Below are positions 1 through 8,223 of a DNA stretch of 64,000 nucleotides, piece by piece. Within the stretch, counting starts at the first letter, position 1; each line of letters opens with the position of its first letter. The notes under the pieces were generated by a model that searched no databases, was not told the DNA's origin, and was given only the letters and a program-made list of their open reading frames with translations. Source of the DNA: JANQTF01 sp041741415 (GTDB taxonomy: Bacteria > Bacteroidota > Bacteroidia > J057); assembly GCA_041741415.1 (NCBI GenBank), contig JBGSKC010000075.1, positions 1 to 64,000 of the forward strand, read 5' to 3'. A program made the position numbers and the translations under genes.

Positions 1-38
1 CCATGGGCTTCCTTAGTTTGGTAATGCTGATAAAGCAT
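1..38 (-). CDS. Possible 5' end of a gene running off the left edge
   Basis: Reading leftward on the minus strand from an ATG at 38, the frame stays open to the window edge and begins MLYQHYQTKEAH. It lies beyond the terminator at 96-134, so a new gene could start here. Only 12 codons are visible, the upstream sequence has no clear ribosome site, and no family can be named. The open frame may be chance. Confidence 0.2.
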   Translation of the reverse strand, partial: MLYQHYQTKEAH

Positions 39-95
39 GGTCTTCTCGTAGTTTAGGGTGTGGTAACCAAAAATTACGGAAGACCTTTCTTTTTT

Positions 96-134
96 AAAAA
101 AAATATGAGTCACCCCAAAGTTCGGGATGACTCA
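96..134 (-). terminator. Rho-independent terminator after the SH3 lipoprotein gene
   Basis: The arms ATGAGTCA (105-112) and TGACTCAT (127-134) pair, and the stem extends inward past one mismatch through three G-C pairs. On the minus strand the hairpin is followed by a run of eight U (the A run at 96-103). It lies 70 bases past the stop codon of the minus-strand gene ending at 204. Confidence 0.7.
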
Positions 135-203
135 TGTTTGCTTTTTCATAACCTGTCTCAAGGAAAATCTCCCGGTCGCGCAGCGAGATTCAAAGCTCTG
201 TCA

Positions 204-1151
204 TCACTGTCCTCTCTGTTTCGACGTGTGATGCCCAAACACCCAGCCTTCCTGGCCTTCAACTTCAATCAGGTACCAATAATCTGTATTGCCATTTACT
301 TCCTCCAGCTCCGGGGTTCTTTCTACAATGGTGCCAATCGCGCCATTGTTTACCTGAAACAACACCTCCGAGGTGGTATTGGGCGCACTCCTGGCATTGA
401 GCTTGTCGGCGGTGATGTACAGCTGATTGGCAGGTAGTTCCGCCTGCGACTGAAGCCCTTCAACAGCCTGCTCGACCAAGCCAATCAATGAGGATGACTG
501 AAAGGTGCTGTTGTCAAGAATCTTGAGCAAGGCTGCTTCTTTGGCTGGATTGGTCTTTTCTGCCATGGCCTGTGTGTACAGAACGGCCACACTCACATCT
601 ACTTCATCACTGGTAAACCGGCTGTTTTCCTGAATCCAGCCAACCTTTTTCTTTTCTCTGCCCATTACTTCCAGCCACCCGGGCTGTGTGCTGCTGTTTT
701 TGACAGCAAATATTTCGCCTGCCTCCAGTTGGGTGCCCGTGAAAGTGGTTAGCTCTGGCCGCTTGTACAGGTCGATCGTGCCATAGGCAGCGGCGCGCCT
801 GGCGTCAACAGCAAAAAGGTTGCCGCTGCTCCAGCCCTTGGCACCGCCTTTTAGAGACATTTCCAGGTAGGCGCGCTGCTCCCCTTCCGGGGTTTCTTCG
901 TTACCAGTGAGGTAAACCACCTCGCCGAAATTAATGGCAGTCACCCATTTCGCCTCTGTTCCTTTGCCAGGAGCAGCCCGCAGTCCGGCTTCGTTCCACA
1001 GGCAAACGGCCATTGTGCCAGATTGAGCATCAACAACCTGTGCAGTGCTATCTGCACCAGATGCTGTGTTTTCGCTGTTGCTGCTGTCTTCACAAGACAT
1101 CCACAGCATGGCAATGGCCAAAAAAGTCAACAATCGGTTCATGGAAAACAT
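204..1151 (-). CDS. SH3-domain lipoprotein
   Basis: This 315-residue protein starts with a short hydrophobic stretch ending in a lipobox (LWMSC, Cys20), so it should be an outer-membrane or periplasmic lipoprotein. Three bacterial SH3-like stretches can be seen: about residues 45-90 (GLRAAPG), about 115-175 (ending KVGWIQ), and about 243-310 (KLNARSAPNTTSEV ... GWVFG). Such domains usually bind peptide or cell-wall ligands. An alternative start is Met4 at 1142. The gene has its own terminator and no obvious partner. The ligand is unknown. Confidence 0.75.
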   Translation of the reverse strand: MFSMNRLLTFLAIAMLWMSCEDSSNSENTASGADSTAQVVDAQSGTMAVCLWNEAGLRAAPGKGTEAKWVTAINFGEVVYLTGNEETPEGEQRAYLEMSLKGGAKGWSSGNLFAVDARRAAAYGTIDLYKRPELTTFTGTQLEAGEIFAVKNSSTQPGWLEVMGREKKKVGWIQENSRFTSDEVDVSVAVLYTQAMAEKTNPAKEAALLKILDNSTFQSSSLIGLVEQAVEGLQSQAELPANQLYITADKLNARSAPNTTSEVLFQVNNGAIGTIVERTPELEEVNGNTDYWYLIEVEGQEGWVFGHHTSKQRGQ

Positions 1152-1227
1152 TGGTTAGAAAGTTCAAGGGGAAAGACTTCGGGTCTGATGAAAAAAGCCC
1201 GGGTGGGGCGTGTTATTCCTGAAAAGT

Positions 1228-1959
1228 TTATTCGGCTGCACCCAGCAAAGGTGAAAGGTAGGTCCACACGGTTTCTGCCACCAGTAAATGGCCTTCTTCG
1301 TTGGGGTGAATGCCGTCGTCAAGGTTCAGGTGAGGCTCGGCAGCCACAGCTTCGAGGAGGAAGGGAATTAGCGTAGCCTGGTGTTTGGTGGCTAAATAAG
1401 GGTACATCTCACGAAATTGCCGGGTGTATTGTGGACCCATGTTCGGGGGGATTTCCATGCCCGCCACAACCAATTGAACATCGGGATAGGTTCTTCGAAC
1501 AATCGTAAGGATGCTGTCCAGATTCGTTCGCGTTTCTTCCAACGCCAGTCCTCTGAGCCCGTCATTCCCGCCTAATTCCAGGACAAACACATTTACCGGC
1601 TGCTTCAAAGTCCAGGCGATGCGGCCCAGGCCGTCGGCGCTGGTTTCTCCACTCACACCGGCGTTAACAACCCTGACATGGGCCATGCCCAGGGAGTCTA
1701 GCCGCCGCTGGAGAATGGCTGGAAATGCATCGTCGGGGTTGAGTTCGTAGCCTGCCGTGATGCTGTTTCCGAAGAACACAACCACCTGGCTGGTTTCCCG
1801 TTTTGGCGAAGGCCTTTGTGCCTCCGGCGTGTCGGTTGAAAGGGTTTTACCAGAGTTTGAACTCCCTTCCGGGTCGCACGCCGCCAGCCCCGCCATCACA
1901 ACCAGCGATAAGCAACAGGCGAGCCATCGTTTTGGCTTCTGAAAATTGGTTTCTGCCAT
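1228..1959 (-). CDS. TesA-like SGNH/GDSL esterase, lipoprotein
   Basis: This is a 243-residue SGNH-hydrolase of the arylesterase/thioesterase I (TesA) family. It has a lipobox (AGLAAC, Cys28), so it is probably membrane-anchored. The nucleophile block reads FFGNSITAGYE (Ser66), block III reads ELGGNDGLRG, and block V with the catalytic Asp/His reads DGIHPNEEGH. All three are intact, so activity on ester or thioester substrates is expected. The gene is divergent from the ABC transporter at 2001, only 41 bases away, the same arrangement as tesA-ybbA-ybbP in Escherichia coli. Confidence 0.88.
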   Translation of the reverse strand: MAETNFQKPKRWLACCLSLVVMAGLAACDPEGSSNSGKTLSTDTPEAQRPSPKRETSQVVVFFGNSITAGYELNPDDAFPAILQRRLDSLGMAHVRVVNAGVSGETSADGLGRIAWTLKQPVNVFVLELGGNDGLRGLALEETRTNLDSILTIVRRTYPDVQLVVAGMEIPPNMGPQYTRQFREMYPYLATKHQATLIPFLLEAVAAEPHLNLDDGIHPNEEGHLLVAETVWTYLSPLLGAAE

Positions 1960-2000
1960 CTGTTCTCTTAAGTTCGGTGGCGATCTAGGTAAAAGTACAA

Positions 2001-2690
2001 ATGTCTCAGGAAAAAATGCTGTCAGTTTCTTCTCTCACAAAATCCTATCCCAGCGGCCAGCGCAACATCACGGTGTTGGAAGATGTCAGTTTCCACATCG
2101 AAACAGGAAGCACCACAGCGATTGTAGGGCCTTCGGGCTCTGGAAAAACCACGCTCCTGGGGCTATGTGCGGGCCTGGATCAGCCTACTTCGGGGTCGGT
2201 GTCGCTGGAAGGCAAGTCTCTCTCCGCTATGTCGGAAGACGAACGGTCCATCCTGCGGCGGCTTCGCATCGGGTTTGTGTTTCAAAATTTTCAACTCCTC
2301 CCCACCCTCACTGCCCGCGAAAACGTCATGGTGCCGCTGGAGCTTCAGGGGGTAAAGCAGGCCAGGAAGCGCGCCGATGACTGGCTCGACCGCGTTGGCC
2401 TCCAGGGCCGCGGGCACCATTACCCCAGCCAGCTCTCGGGAGGCGAACAACAGCGCGTGGCCCTGGCCAGGGCTTTTGTTCACGAGCCTGCTTTGCTGTT
2501 TGCCGATGAACCTACCGGCAACCTCGACGGGGCCACCTCCGAACGCGTGGAACAACTCCTGTTCGACCTGCACAAGCAGTCGGGAACCACCCTGGTGCTG
2601 GTAACCCACGACCTCGAACTGGCTGGCAAAACCCAGCGAATTCTGTCTCTCAAAGGAGGCAAGCTCATTTCTGATTCCGCTCAAGCCTGA
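2001..2690 (+). CDS. ABC transporter ATP-binding protein (YbbA/LolD type)
   Basis: The 229-residue protein has Walker A GPSGSGKTT (residues 43-51), the signature LSGGEQQR, Walker B LLFADEPTGNLD and a switch His in LVTHD. The pattern belongs to the MacB/LolD/YbbA branch that pairs with FtsX-type permeases. The permease gene follows after 5 bases, so the two form one operon. Next to the TesA-like esterase this matches the YbbA-YbbP arrangement. That transporter is thought to move hydrophobic molecules from the membrane; the substrate here is not shown by the sequence. Confidence 0.92.
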   Translation: MSQEKMLSVSSLTKSYPSGQRNITVLEDVSFHIETGSTTAIVGPSGSGKTTLLGLCAGLDQPTSGSVSLEGKSLSAMSEDERSILRRLRIGFVFQNFQLLPTLTARENVMVPLELQGVKQARKRADDWLDRVGLQGRGHHYPSQLSGGEQQRVALARAFVHEPALLFADEPTGNLDGATSERVEQLLFDLHKQSGTTLVLVTHDLELAGKTQRILSLKGGKLISDSAQA

Positions 2691-2695
2691 TCTTC

Positions 2696-5230
2696 ATGAA
2701 GTTTTCTTTCTCCTGGCTCCTTCGCATGGCTTGGCGCGATTCCCGCCGCGACCGTGCCCGACTCCTGCTGTTTTCTCTTGCTGTGACAATTGGGGTGGCA
2801 GCCCTGGTGGCGATCGACGGGTTTGGGCGCGAAATGCAGCGCCAGATTGACGGCAAAGCCAAAGAACTCCTCGGTGCCGACCTGAAAATGGAGGCCAACC
2901 GCGGTTTTTCCGACTCGGCCCTCGTCTGGATGGACTCCCTCGGCGGGGTGCAGGTAGAAGAGCGCACCTTTTCCTCCATGGTGCTGGCACCCGCCAGCGG
3001 GCAGTCGCGGGCGGTTCAGGTTCATGCACTCGACCCAGGCTACCCCATGTATGGCCGCCTCGAAACGGTGCCGGTGGAAGCTGCCGACCGCTTTTTCGAA
3101 GAAGGGCAGGCCCTCGTAGACCGCGTTCTGATGCAGCAGATGAAGCTCTCCGCCGGCGACAGCATCCTGCTCGGCAGCCGGGTGTTTGCCATTGCCGGGG
3201 CACTGGAAAAGGTGCCGGGCCGCAACGCGGTTTTTTCCAACATCTACGCGCCTGTTTACATTCCGCTCTCCACCCTGGAGTCCACGGAGCTCGTCAGAAA
3301 AGGCAGCCGCGTGGAGCATGTCCGATACTTCCGGTTTGATCCTCCCGTGGAGGTTGATACCCTGGTTGCGCAAAACACGGAGCGCTTCCGGCGCTGGCGC
3401 GTGCGTGCTGATACTGTGAGCGAGCAGCAGCAGGAGCTCGGCGCAGCTTTTCAGGATCTTACCCGCTTCCTGCAACTGGTTGCCTTCGTGTCGTTGCTGC
3501 TTGGCGGCCTTGGCGTGGGCTCCGCCGTGCATGTGTATGTGCAGGCAAAGGTAAAATCGGTGGCGGTGCTGCGCTGCCTCGGTGCCAGCGGGCGCGATGC
3601 CTTTTCCATCTATCTCCTTCAGATTGTGCTGGTTGGGATGGTCGGTGCTTTGGCAGGTTCGTTGATGGGCACGCTCCTTCAGTTTGTCATTCCAGAAGTG
3701 CTGTCGGCATTTTTGCCTGTTTCCATTTCTTTCCGGCTTTCCTGGCCTTCCATCGGGATTGGGGTATTGCTGGGAACGGGCATGGCCCTGTTGTTTGCCT
3801 TGCCTCCGTTGCTTCGCATTCGCAATATTTCTCCCCTGCTGGCCATTCAGGCGGCTGCTGGCACCAGCTCCACCCGACCCGATTGGCTGGGCCGGGGGAT
3901 GTATGCTTTGATTTTGGCGGTAATTTGGGGAATGGCCTATTGGCGAATGCAGGATTTGCTCCTCGCCACCATTTTCTCGGCTGGCCTCCTCATCTCGGTT
4001 GCCATTCTGGCAGGGCTCGCCTGGGTGGTCATTTTAATTGTGAAAGCAGTTTTCCCGCAGCAGGCCTCCTACCTCTGGCGCCAGGCATTAGCCAACCTGT
4101 TCAGGCCACAGAACCAAACCCTTCTGCTGGTGTTATCGATCGGATTGGGAACCTGGGGCATTGCCCTGATGTTCCAGATTCAGGGGATGCTGCTGCGCGA
4201 GGTGGACCTCGTCGACGATGCTGAGCGCCCCAACGTAGTTGCTTTCGACATCCAGTCTGATCAGGTTGCCACCCTCGACAGCATCGCCAAAGCGAATGAA
4301 ATTATTCTTCAGGACATTGTGCCTGTGGTGACGATGAAGCTCGACAGCCTCAAAGGGCAACCCCGTGAATTCTGGCTGGCCGACTCTGCGGGCGGTGTTT
4401 CTACCGGTGGCTTGAACCGCGAGTACCGCGTAACCTATCGCGACTCGCTCATTGGCTCTGAAGAACTTACCGCAGGCTCCCTGAAGCCTTATGCTGCCAC
4501 CGGAGATACCATCTGGATTTCAGTGGAGGAGGATTTTGCCAAAAATAGCCTCAAGGTGGAACTTGGCGATGAGGTGGTGTTTGACCTCAGCCGCGTGCCG
4601 GTCAAAACCTATGTGGGAAGTTTCCGCAAAGTGGACTGGCAGCGGGTTCAAACGAACTTTCTGGTGGTGTTTCCGGCGGGTGTGCTGGAAGAGGCTCCGC
4701 AGTTTATTGTCGCCATCGGCAAATCGCCGGATGCACTCAACACGGCCAATTTTCAGGAAGCCGTGGTGAAAAACCTGCGGGGAATCTCTATCATCGACCT
4801 AGGTCTGGTGGTGCGAACCATTGAGCAAATACTGAGGCAGGTGTCGTTTGTGGTGAATTTCATGGCCTGGATCTGCATTCTCACGGGGTTGCTTGTGCTG
4901 GCTGGTTCTGTGTGGAACAGCCTGGCCCAGCGCCGCCGGGAGGCAGCTTTGCTTCGCACTATCGGTGCCACCCGGGCACAGGTCATGCAGATTCAGCTTC
5001 GCGAGTATTTGCTGCTGGGAGTCTTGGCGGTCATCACAGGTCTTGGACTGGCCTTGTTGGGTGCCTGGGCTTCCTCGTCTCTCGTATTTGAATCGGATTT
5101 CGTGCCCGAGTGGAAGAGCTTGCTCGCTCTGGGTCTCGGCATCCCTGCTCTCACCTTAACCATCGGTTTGCTGGGCCTCAGGGGCGTGGTGAATCAGCCT
5201 CCGCTCAATGTGTTGCGAAGAGAGGATTGA
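2696..5230 (+). CDS. FtsX-family ABC transporter permease (YbbP-like)
   Basis: This is an 844-residue inner-membrane permease. An N-terminal membrane helix (about residues 20-42) is followed by a periplasmic MacB-PCD-like domain. Then come two FtsX-type membrane modules, near residues 260-370 and 715-835. The second contains the usual RREAALLRTIGAT stretch, and the first its counterpart KSVAVLRCLGAS. Two FtsX modules in one chain is the YbbP architecture, so one such chain plus an ATPase dimer can form a whole transporter. It is cotranscribed with the ATPase at 2001 and ends at a strong terminator. Confidence 0.9.
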   Translation: MKFSFSWLLRMAWRDSRRDRARLLLFSLAVTIGVAALVAIDGFGREMQRQIDGKAKELLGADLKMEANRGFSDSALVWMDSLGGVQVEERTFSSMVLAPASGQSRAVQVHALDPGYPMYGRLETVPVEAADRFFEEGQALVDRVLMQQMKLSAGDSILLGSRVFAIAGALEKVPGRNAVFSNIYAPVYIPLSTLESTELVRKGSRVEHVRYFRFDPPVEVDTLVAQNTERFRRWRVRADTVSEQQQELGAAFQDLTRFLQLVAFVSLLLGGLGVGSAVHVYVQAKVKSVAVLRCLGASGRDAFSIYLLQIVLVGMVGALAGSLMGTLLQFVIPEVLSAFLPVSISFRLSWPSIGIGVLLGTGMALLFALPPLLRIRNISPLLAIQAAAGTSSTRPDWLGRGMYALILAVIWGMAYWRMQDLLLATIFSAGLLISVAILAGLAWVVILIVKAVFPQQASYLWRQALANLFRPQNQTLLLVLSIGLGTWGIALMFQIQGMLLREVDLVDDAERPNVVAFDIQSDQVATLDSIAKANEIILQDIVPVVTMKLDSLKGQPREFWLADSAGGVSTGGLNREYRVTYRDSLIGSEELTAGSLKPYAATGDTIWISVEEDFAKNSLKVELGDEVVFDLSRVPVKTYVGSFRKVDWQRVQTNFLVVFPAGVLEEAPQFIVAIGKSPDALNTANFQEAVVKNLRGISIIDLGLVVRTIEQILRQVSFVVNFMAWICILTGLLVLAGSVWNSLAQRRREAALLRTIGATRAQVMQIQLREYLLLGVLAVITGLGLALLGAWASSSLVFESDFVPEWKSLLALGLGIPALTLTIGLLGLRGVVNQPPLNVLRRED

Positions 5231-5243
5231 GACAATGAAAAGG

Positions 5244-5285
5244 AAAATCCCCTCCTGCGAATGACGCGGGAGGGGATTTTATTTG
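5244..5285 (+). terminator. Strong terminator after the ABC permease
   Basis: AAAATCCCCTCC (5244-5255) pairs with GGAGGGGATTTT (5269-5280). Four further inner pairs leave a five-base loop. The downstream arm ends in a U-rich stretch. The A-rich upstream arm would also let it work on the minus strand. Confidence 0.9.
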
Positions 5286-5319
5286 GTGTCCACAAAAAAG
5301 GAGAGCTTATTTCATGTTC

Positions 5320-5518
5320 CTATTTCGCAATTTGGGCAAGGTCATCCAGCTTTTGCCCATTCTCCGGTATTGCCTCCGCCCAAATGTCCAATCACCAGTA
5401 AAGCGAGGATAACCATATATAGCCACTGCGCAGCCGCAACCGGGTATCATACCTTATGCAGTTGTAAAAACGCTACAAACTCGCTGAACTCCCGGGGAAA
5501 TACGGTAAAGCCGGACAT
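5320..5518 (-). pseudogene. Relic of a nucleotidyltransferase (AbiEii/MNT-like) gene
   Basis: No intact frame exists, but three frames together spell a recognisable protein. From an ATG at 5518: MSGFTVFPREFSEFVAFLQL, then HKV and a stop. In the next frame: GCGCAVAIYGYPRFTGDW. In the third: EAIPENGQKLDDLAQIAK and a stop at 5320. From memory of the family, intact proteins read like 'F..LL..H.V.YL.VGGYAV..YGYPR.T.D.D.W' and end near 'DLDDL'. The relic has at least two frameshifts, lacks the catalytic Asp pair and much of the middle, and spans about 200 bases against 450-600 expected. Confidence 0.65.
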
Positions 5519-5528
5519 ACTGCATGCG

Positions 5529-5633
5529 CTAAATTTCGACCGCTTTGAGGCGCTCCTGAATGGTTTTCGATAGCCAATAATCAGAATCGGTATCGGCTTT
5601 CGCGAAACTAACGATGCGAACAATCCTTGCCAT
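5529..5633 (-). pseudogene. Relic of the small protein paired with the nucleotidyltransferase
   Basis: A 34-codon frame (MARIVRIVSFAKAD ... SDYWLSKTIQERLKAVEI, stop) lies 10 bases upstream of the nucleotidyltransferase relic, in the same direction. Small proteins of about 60-90 residues ending in a '..YW.SKTP.ERL..LE.LRRQ' pattern commonly precede such nucleotidyltransferases (recalled, not searched). The frame stops just where LRRQ would follow, so the gene is probably truncated. A promoter-like sequence and an inverted repeat still sit at its start. It could still make a short peptide. Confidence 0.55.
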
Positions 5634-5669
5634 ACCTGAAGATGCGAAACAGATATACCTATGGCAAGG
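5625..5669. repeat. Inverted repeat over the start of the decayed module
   Basis: CCTTGCCATA (5625-5634) and TATGGCAAGG (5660-5669) are perfect 10-base inverted arms, 25 bases apart. On the minus strand one arm lies in the promoter spacer and the other covers the ATG at 5633. An autoregulatory operator, or an RNA hairpin hiding the start codon, are both possible. Confidence 0.6.
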
Positions 5670-5682
5670 TTTCCGCCACAAA
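5650..5682 (-). promoter_or_regulatory. Bacteroidota-type promoter of the decayed module
   Basis: On the minus strand TTTG (5679-5682) is followed after 21 bases by TATATCTG (5650-5657). The second box is one mismatch from the TAnnTTTG consensus, and the spacing fits. The relic ATG at 5633 lies about 17 bases further on. Confidence 0.4.
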
Positions 5683-5757
5683 GGGAGGGGACTCTCGTTC
5701 CTGATCAAAAGAGAAAAAAAAGATTGTTATCTGATAATCAGAAGTTTAGCCTTGCAG

Positions 5758-6687
5758 TTACGCGTATTTGGTAGCCTGCCCAAACTGGAATGGCTGCTGG
5801 CTGTTGGTTTCGACAAATTGGATCAGTTCGGCAATCTCACTGAACACATGAACATCCTTGAGGGCACTGAGTTCTTTTTTCACCTGAAGAGCCTGGAATC
5901 CTGACAGGAGAATTTCCTTGCCGGGGCATTTTTTCTTCAGCTCGCGAACATAATTCACAATGTCTTCCTTAGCTGGGAAGCTGGTGATGATGGACATCAC
6001 ATAGTCGGGGTTGTAGAGATCGACAATGATTTCCATGTCCCGAAGCGGGAGAGACTGCCCGAGATAAATGACCTTGTTGTGACGAGATTTCACGACATAG
6101 GCAGCGAAGAGCAGACTAAGTTCGTGCAACTCCCCTTCTGGAAGAAAGAGAGCGTATTTTTTTGCGAAAGGATTCTGAGGGGAGATTTGGCCGTCGATGG
6201 CCACGATGAGCTTCTGGCGGATGAGGTTGGTGATAAAATGCTCGTGTGCCGGGTTGACGCTGCCCGTTTGCCACAGAATCCCGATGCGATGCAAAAAAGG
6301 ATACACGATGTTGAGCATCGTTTTCTCAAAGCCAAACTGCAGGGTGTTGGTTGAAATGATTTTTTCGAACCGCTCCTCATTGAGGTCCACCATGGTAATG
6401 ACAAGTGCATTTACCTGATTGGGGAATTCAAGGTTTGAATCGGAAATATTGACAACGAGGTCGTTGATTTCATCCGCCGACATCTCGGCGATATGCGAAA
6501 TTTTGTGGCCGTTGCGATTGAGGAAGGAAATGTTCAGAATGAGGCGAAGGTCGGAGTCATCGTAATAGCGGATGTTGGTGGGGGTCCGCTTTGGTTGAAT
6601 GATGCCGTATCGTTGCTCCCACACCCGAAGAGTGTGCGCCTTGATGTTGGAAAGCTTTTCCAGGTCCTTGATGGAGTAACGACCCAC
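5758..6687 (-). CDS. MerR-family regulator with cobalamin-binding domain (CarH/LitR type)
   Basis: This 309-residue transcription factor has an N-terminal MerR helix-turn-helix (residues 1-70; TLRVWEQRYG, then TNIRYYDDSDL). A helical cap follows with the CarH signature W-x9-EH (Trp139, Glu149, His150), and then a Rossmann-like B12-binding domain. The lower-ligand motif reads E-x-H-x-x-S (Glu186, His188, Ser191) instead of the usual E/D-x-H-x-x-G. Relatives hold adenosylcobalamin and release DNA in light. Known targets are carotenoid and photolyase genes, none of which is in this window. It is divergent from the lipoprotein gene at 6908, with an operator-like repeat between. Confidence 0.92.
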   Translation of the reverse strand: MGRYSIKDLEKLSNIKAHTLRVWEQRYGIIQPKRTPTNIRYYDDSDLRLILNISFLNRNGHKISHIAEMSADEINDLVVNISDSNLEFPNQVNALVITMVDLNEERFEKIISTNTLQFGFEKTMLNIVYPFLHRIGILWQTGSVNPAHEHFITNLIRQKLIVAIDGQISPQNPFAKKYALFLPEGELHELSLLFAAYVVKSRHNKVIYLGQSLPLRDMEIIVDLYNPDYVMSIITSFPAKEDIVNYVRELKKKCPGKEILLSGFQALQVKKELSALKDVHVFSEIAELIQFVETNSQQPFQFGQATKYA

Positions 6688-6738
6688 GGTAATTTAGGAT
6701 AAAGTGATATAGGCTGGATGGAGGAAGATAAATTTAAT

Positions 6739-6760
6739 GAACGTATAGGTTTGTTCCTAT
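6739..6760. promoter_or_regulatory. Operator-like nested inverted repeats with a promoter box
   Basis: Between the MerR gene and the divergent lipoprotein gene lies ATAGG-TTTGTT-CCTAT (6745-6760), nested with GAAC-N10-GTTC (6739-6756). The element contains TAGGTTTG (6746-6753), a perfect -7 box for plus-strand transcription. I see no good TTTG box 20 bases upstream. Binding by the neighbouring MerR protein is an inference. Confidence 0.4.
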
Positions 6761-6907
6761 CTGTCCAAAAAGATTCAGAGAAATAACCGGGAACCTTTGC
6801 TTTTGTTTCGGGGAACTGAGATTTTTCTGAACCTTAGCAAGAAGGAACCCGTTGCCTCGTTTTCTTTGCGTTCTGGTTTCATGTTGCTGACAATCAACTT
6901 CCTTCGA

Positions 6908-7981
6908 ATGAACTACCGCTTGCCTTGCTCCTTCCCTCTTTTCCGGTCTATGGCCTGGCTCCTGCTGCTCACGGGTGGCCTGGTTCTTCTGTCGTGCAAG
7001 CAGGAACCCGGTGGCAGCACAGCCACCAACCCTGCCACCACTTCCCCCGACCCAGCCGCGGAAGAAGCGGCACGCCAGCGCCAGATGTACCAATCAAAGT
7101 TGGAACAATATTATTCGGCACTAGCCACTGAAACAATGGAGGAGGCCCGTTTTTTTGCACCCGAGGTTGAAAGCTTTTTCGGAAGCAGGCTCACCCGCGA
7201 ACAAGTTGGGCAAAGTCTTCGCACGGGATTCAGCCAGGTGGACAACCGGCGGTTTGTGATCGACCCGGCAACTGTGCAGGTGATGCCTTCGCCCATGGGC
7301 GGTGTCATTGTGGAGTTTAGCGGGGAGGTGAGCTTTGTGCGAACAGCCACCGGTGAGCAGGTTCGCGACCCCTTTGCCAACCGCGTGGCCTTTAATGCCG
7401 AGGGCTTCATGACCCGCTACGAATCGCTGCCCGCCAATGTGGGCCATCGCGGCCTCACAGCAGCCACCCCTGATGCCGACCTGCGCAGCACAGCAGAGGC
7501 CATTCTGGGTATTTTCAAATCGGGCAAACTGCAACAGCTCGCCCGCTACCTCCCCACTGAGCAGCAACCTATGCTCCTGGTCCGGACCGGCGTTTATTCC
7601 TATCCAACAACCTTTGCTTCCATCAACGACCTCAGCAAAAAGGCGCCCTGGCTCGGCGAAGGCCTGCCTGCCCTAAACGCTGTCATCGATGCCGGCGACC
7701 TGCCTGCCTTCGACTGCGATGATTTGTTTTCCAAAAAGGGAACTTTCCTTGGGTCCATCCCAGCCGATTATCATGAGATTTCCAGCCTCATGGAGAGCGT
7801 CCAAAGAGAGGATTTGGCCGAGTACAACAACAGGCAAATGAGCGATGTGCGGAAGCTGGAAGCCTCCATGTCCCACATGGTCATCGACACAGAAACCTCT
7901 CTGTGCTTTTTTCTTGGAAAAGAAGGCGACAACTGGCGACTGATGGTGATCGATCTGGCCAGCTTCGATTGCAGCGCCTGA
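6908..7981 (+). CDS. Lipoprotein of unknown function
   Basis: The start at 6908 gives a 357-residue protein with a signal peptide ending in lipobox LVLLSC; an alternative start is 6950. The frame is open back to 6797, but the extra residues would precede the signal peptide. After a low-complexity Thr/Pro/Ala linker comes a soluble domain with no catalytic motif that I recognise. Residues MSPMGG-VIVEFSGEV and later VIDTETSLCFFLGKEGDNW suggest a beta-rich, NTF2-like or DUF-type fold. This is only an impression. It may be controlled by the divergent MerR regulator. Confidence 0.7.
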   Translation: MNYRLPCSFPLFRSMAWLLLLTGGLVLLSCKQEPGGSTATNPATTSPDPAAEEAARQRQMYQSKLEQYYSALATETMEEARFFAPEVESFFGSRLTREQVGQSLRTGFSQVDNRRFVIDPATVQVMPSPMGGVIVEFSGEVSFVRTATGEQVRDPFANRVAFNAEGFMTRYESLPANVGHRGLTAATPDADLRSTAEAILGIFKSGKLQQLARYLPTEQQPMLLVRTGVYSYPTTFASINDLSKKAPWLGEGLPALNAVIDAGDLPAFDCDDLFSKKGTFLGSIPADYHEISSLMESVQREDLAEYNNRQMSDVRKLEASMSHMVIDTETSLCFFLGKEGDNWRLMVIDLASFDCSA

Positions 7982-8223
7982 GGCTTTTGTCCAAGGTTCC
8001 GCCCGGGGAAAAGCGGCGTTGTTTGCAGATCGATTTTGGCATCTTGCCGAGATCAGGATGGTTGCATTCACACGATTAGCCGCTTCCTGAACTGCTCATT
8101 CATCCGAATTCACTACCTTTCGAATTCCAGAACCCCGACACCTCTTTGTTTGACATACAAACAGAATGAGAGGTTGGGTGGTTAAATTGTTTTCCTTTTT
8201 CAATCCTCTAGAACCCCAAACGC

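Noticed and set aside
5614..5904. 96-residue plus-strand frame running into the MerR gene
   Set aside because: It overlaps the MerR 3' end and lies antisense to the relic module; composition is not protein-like.
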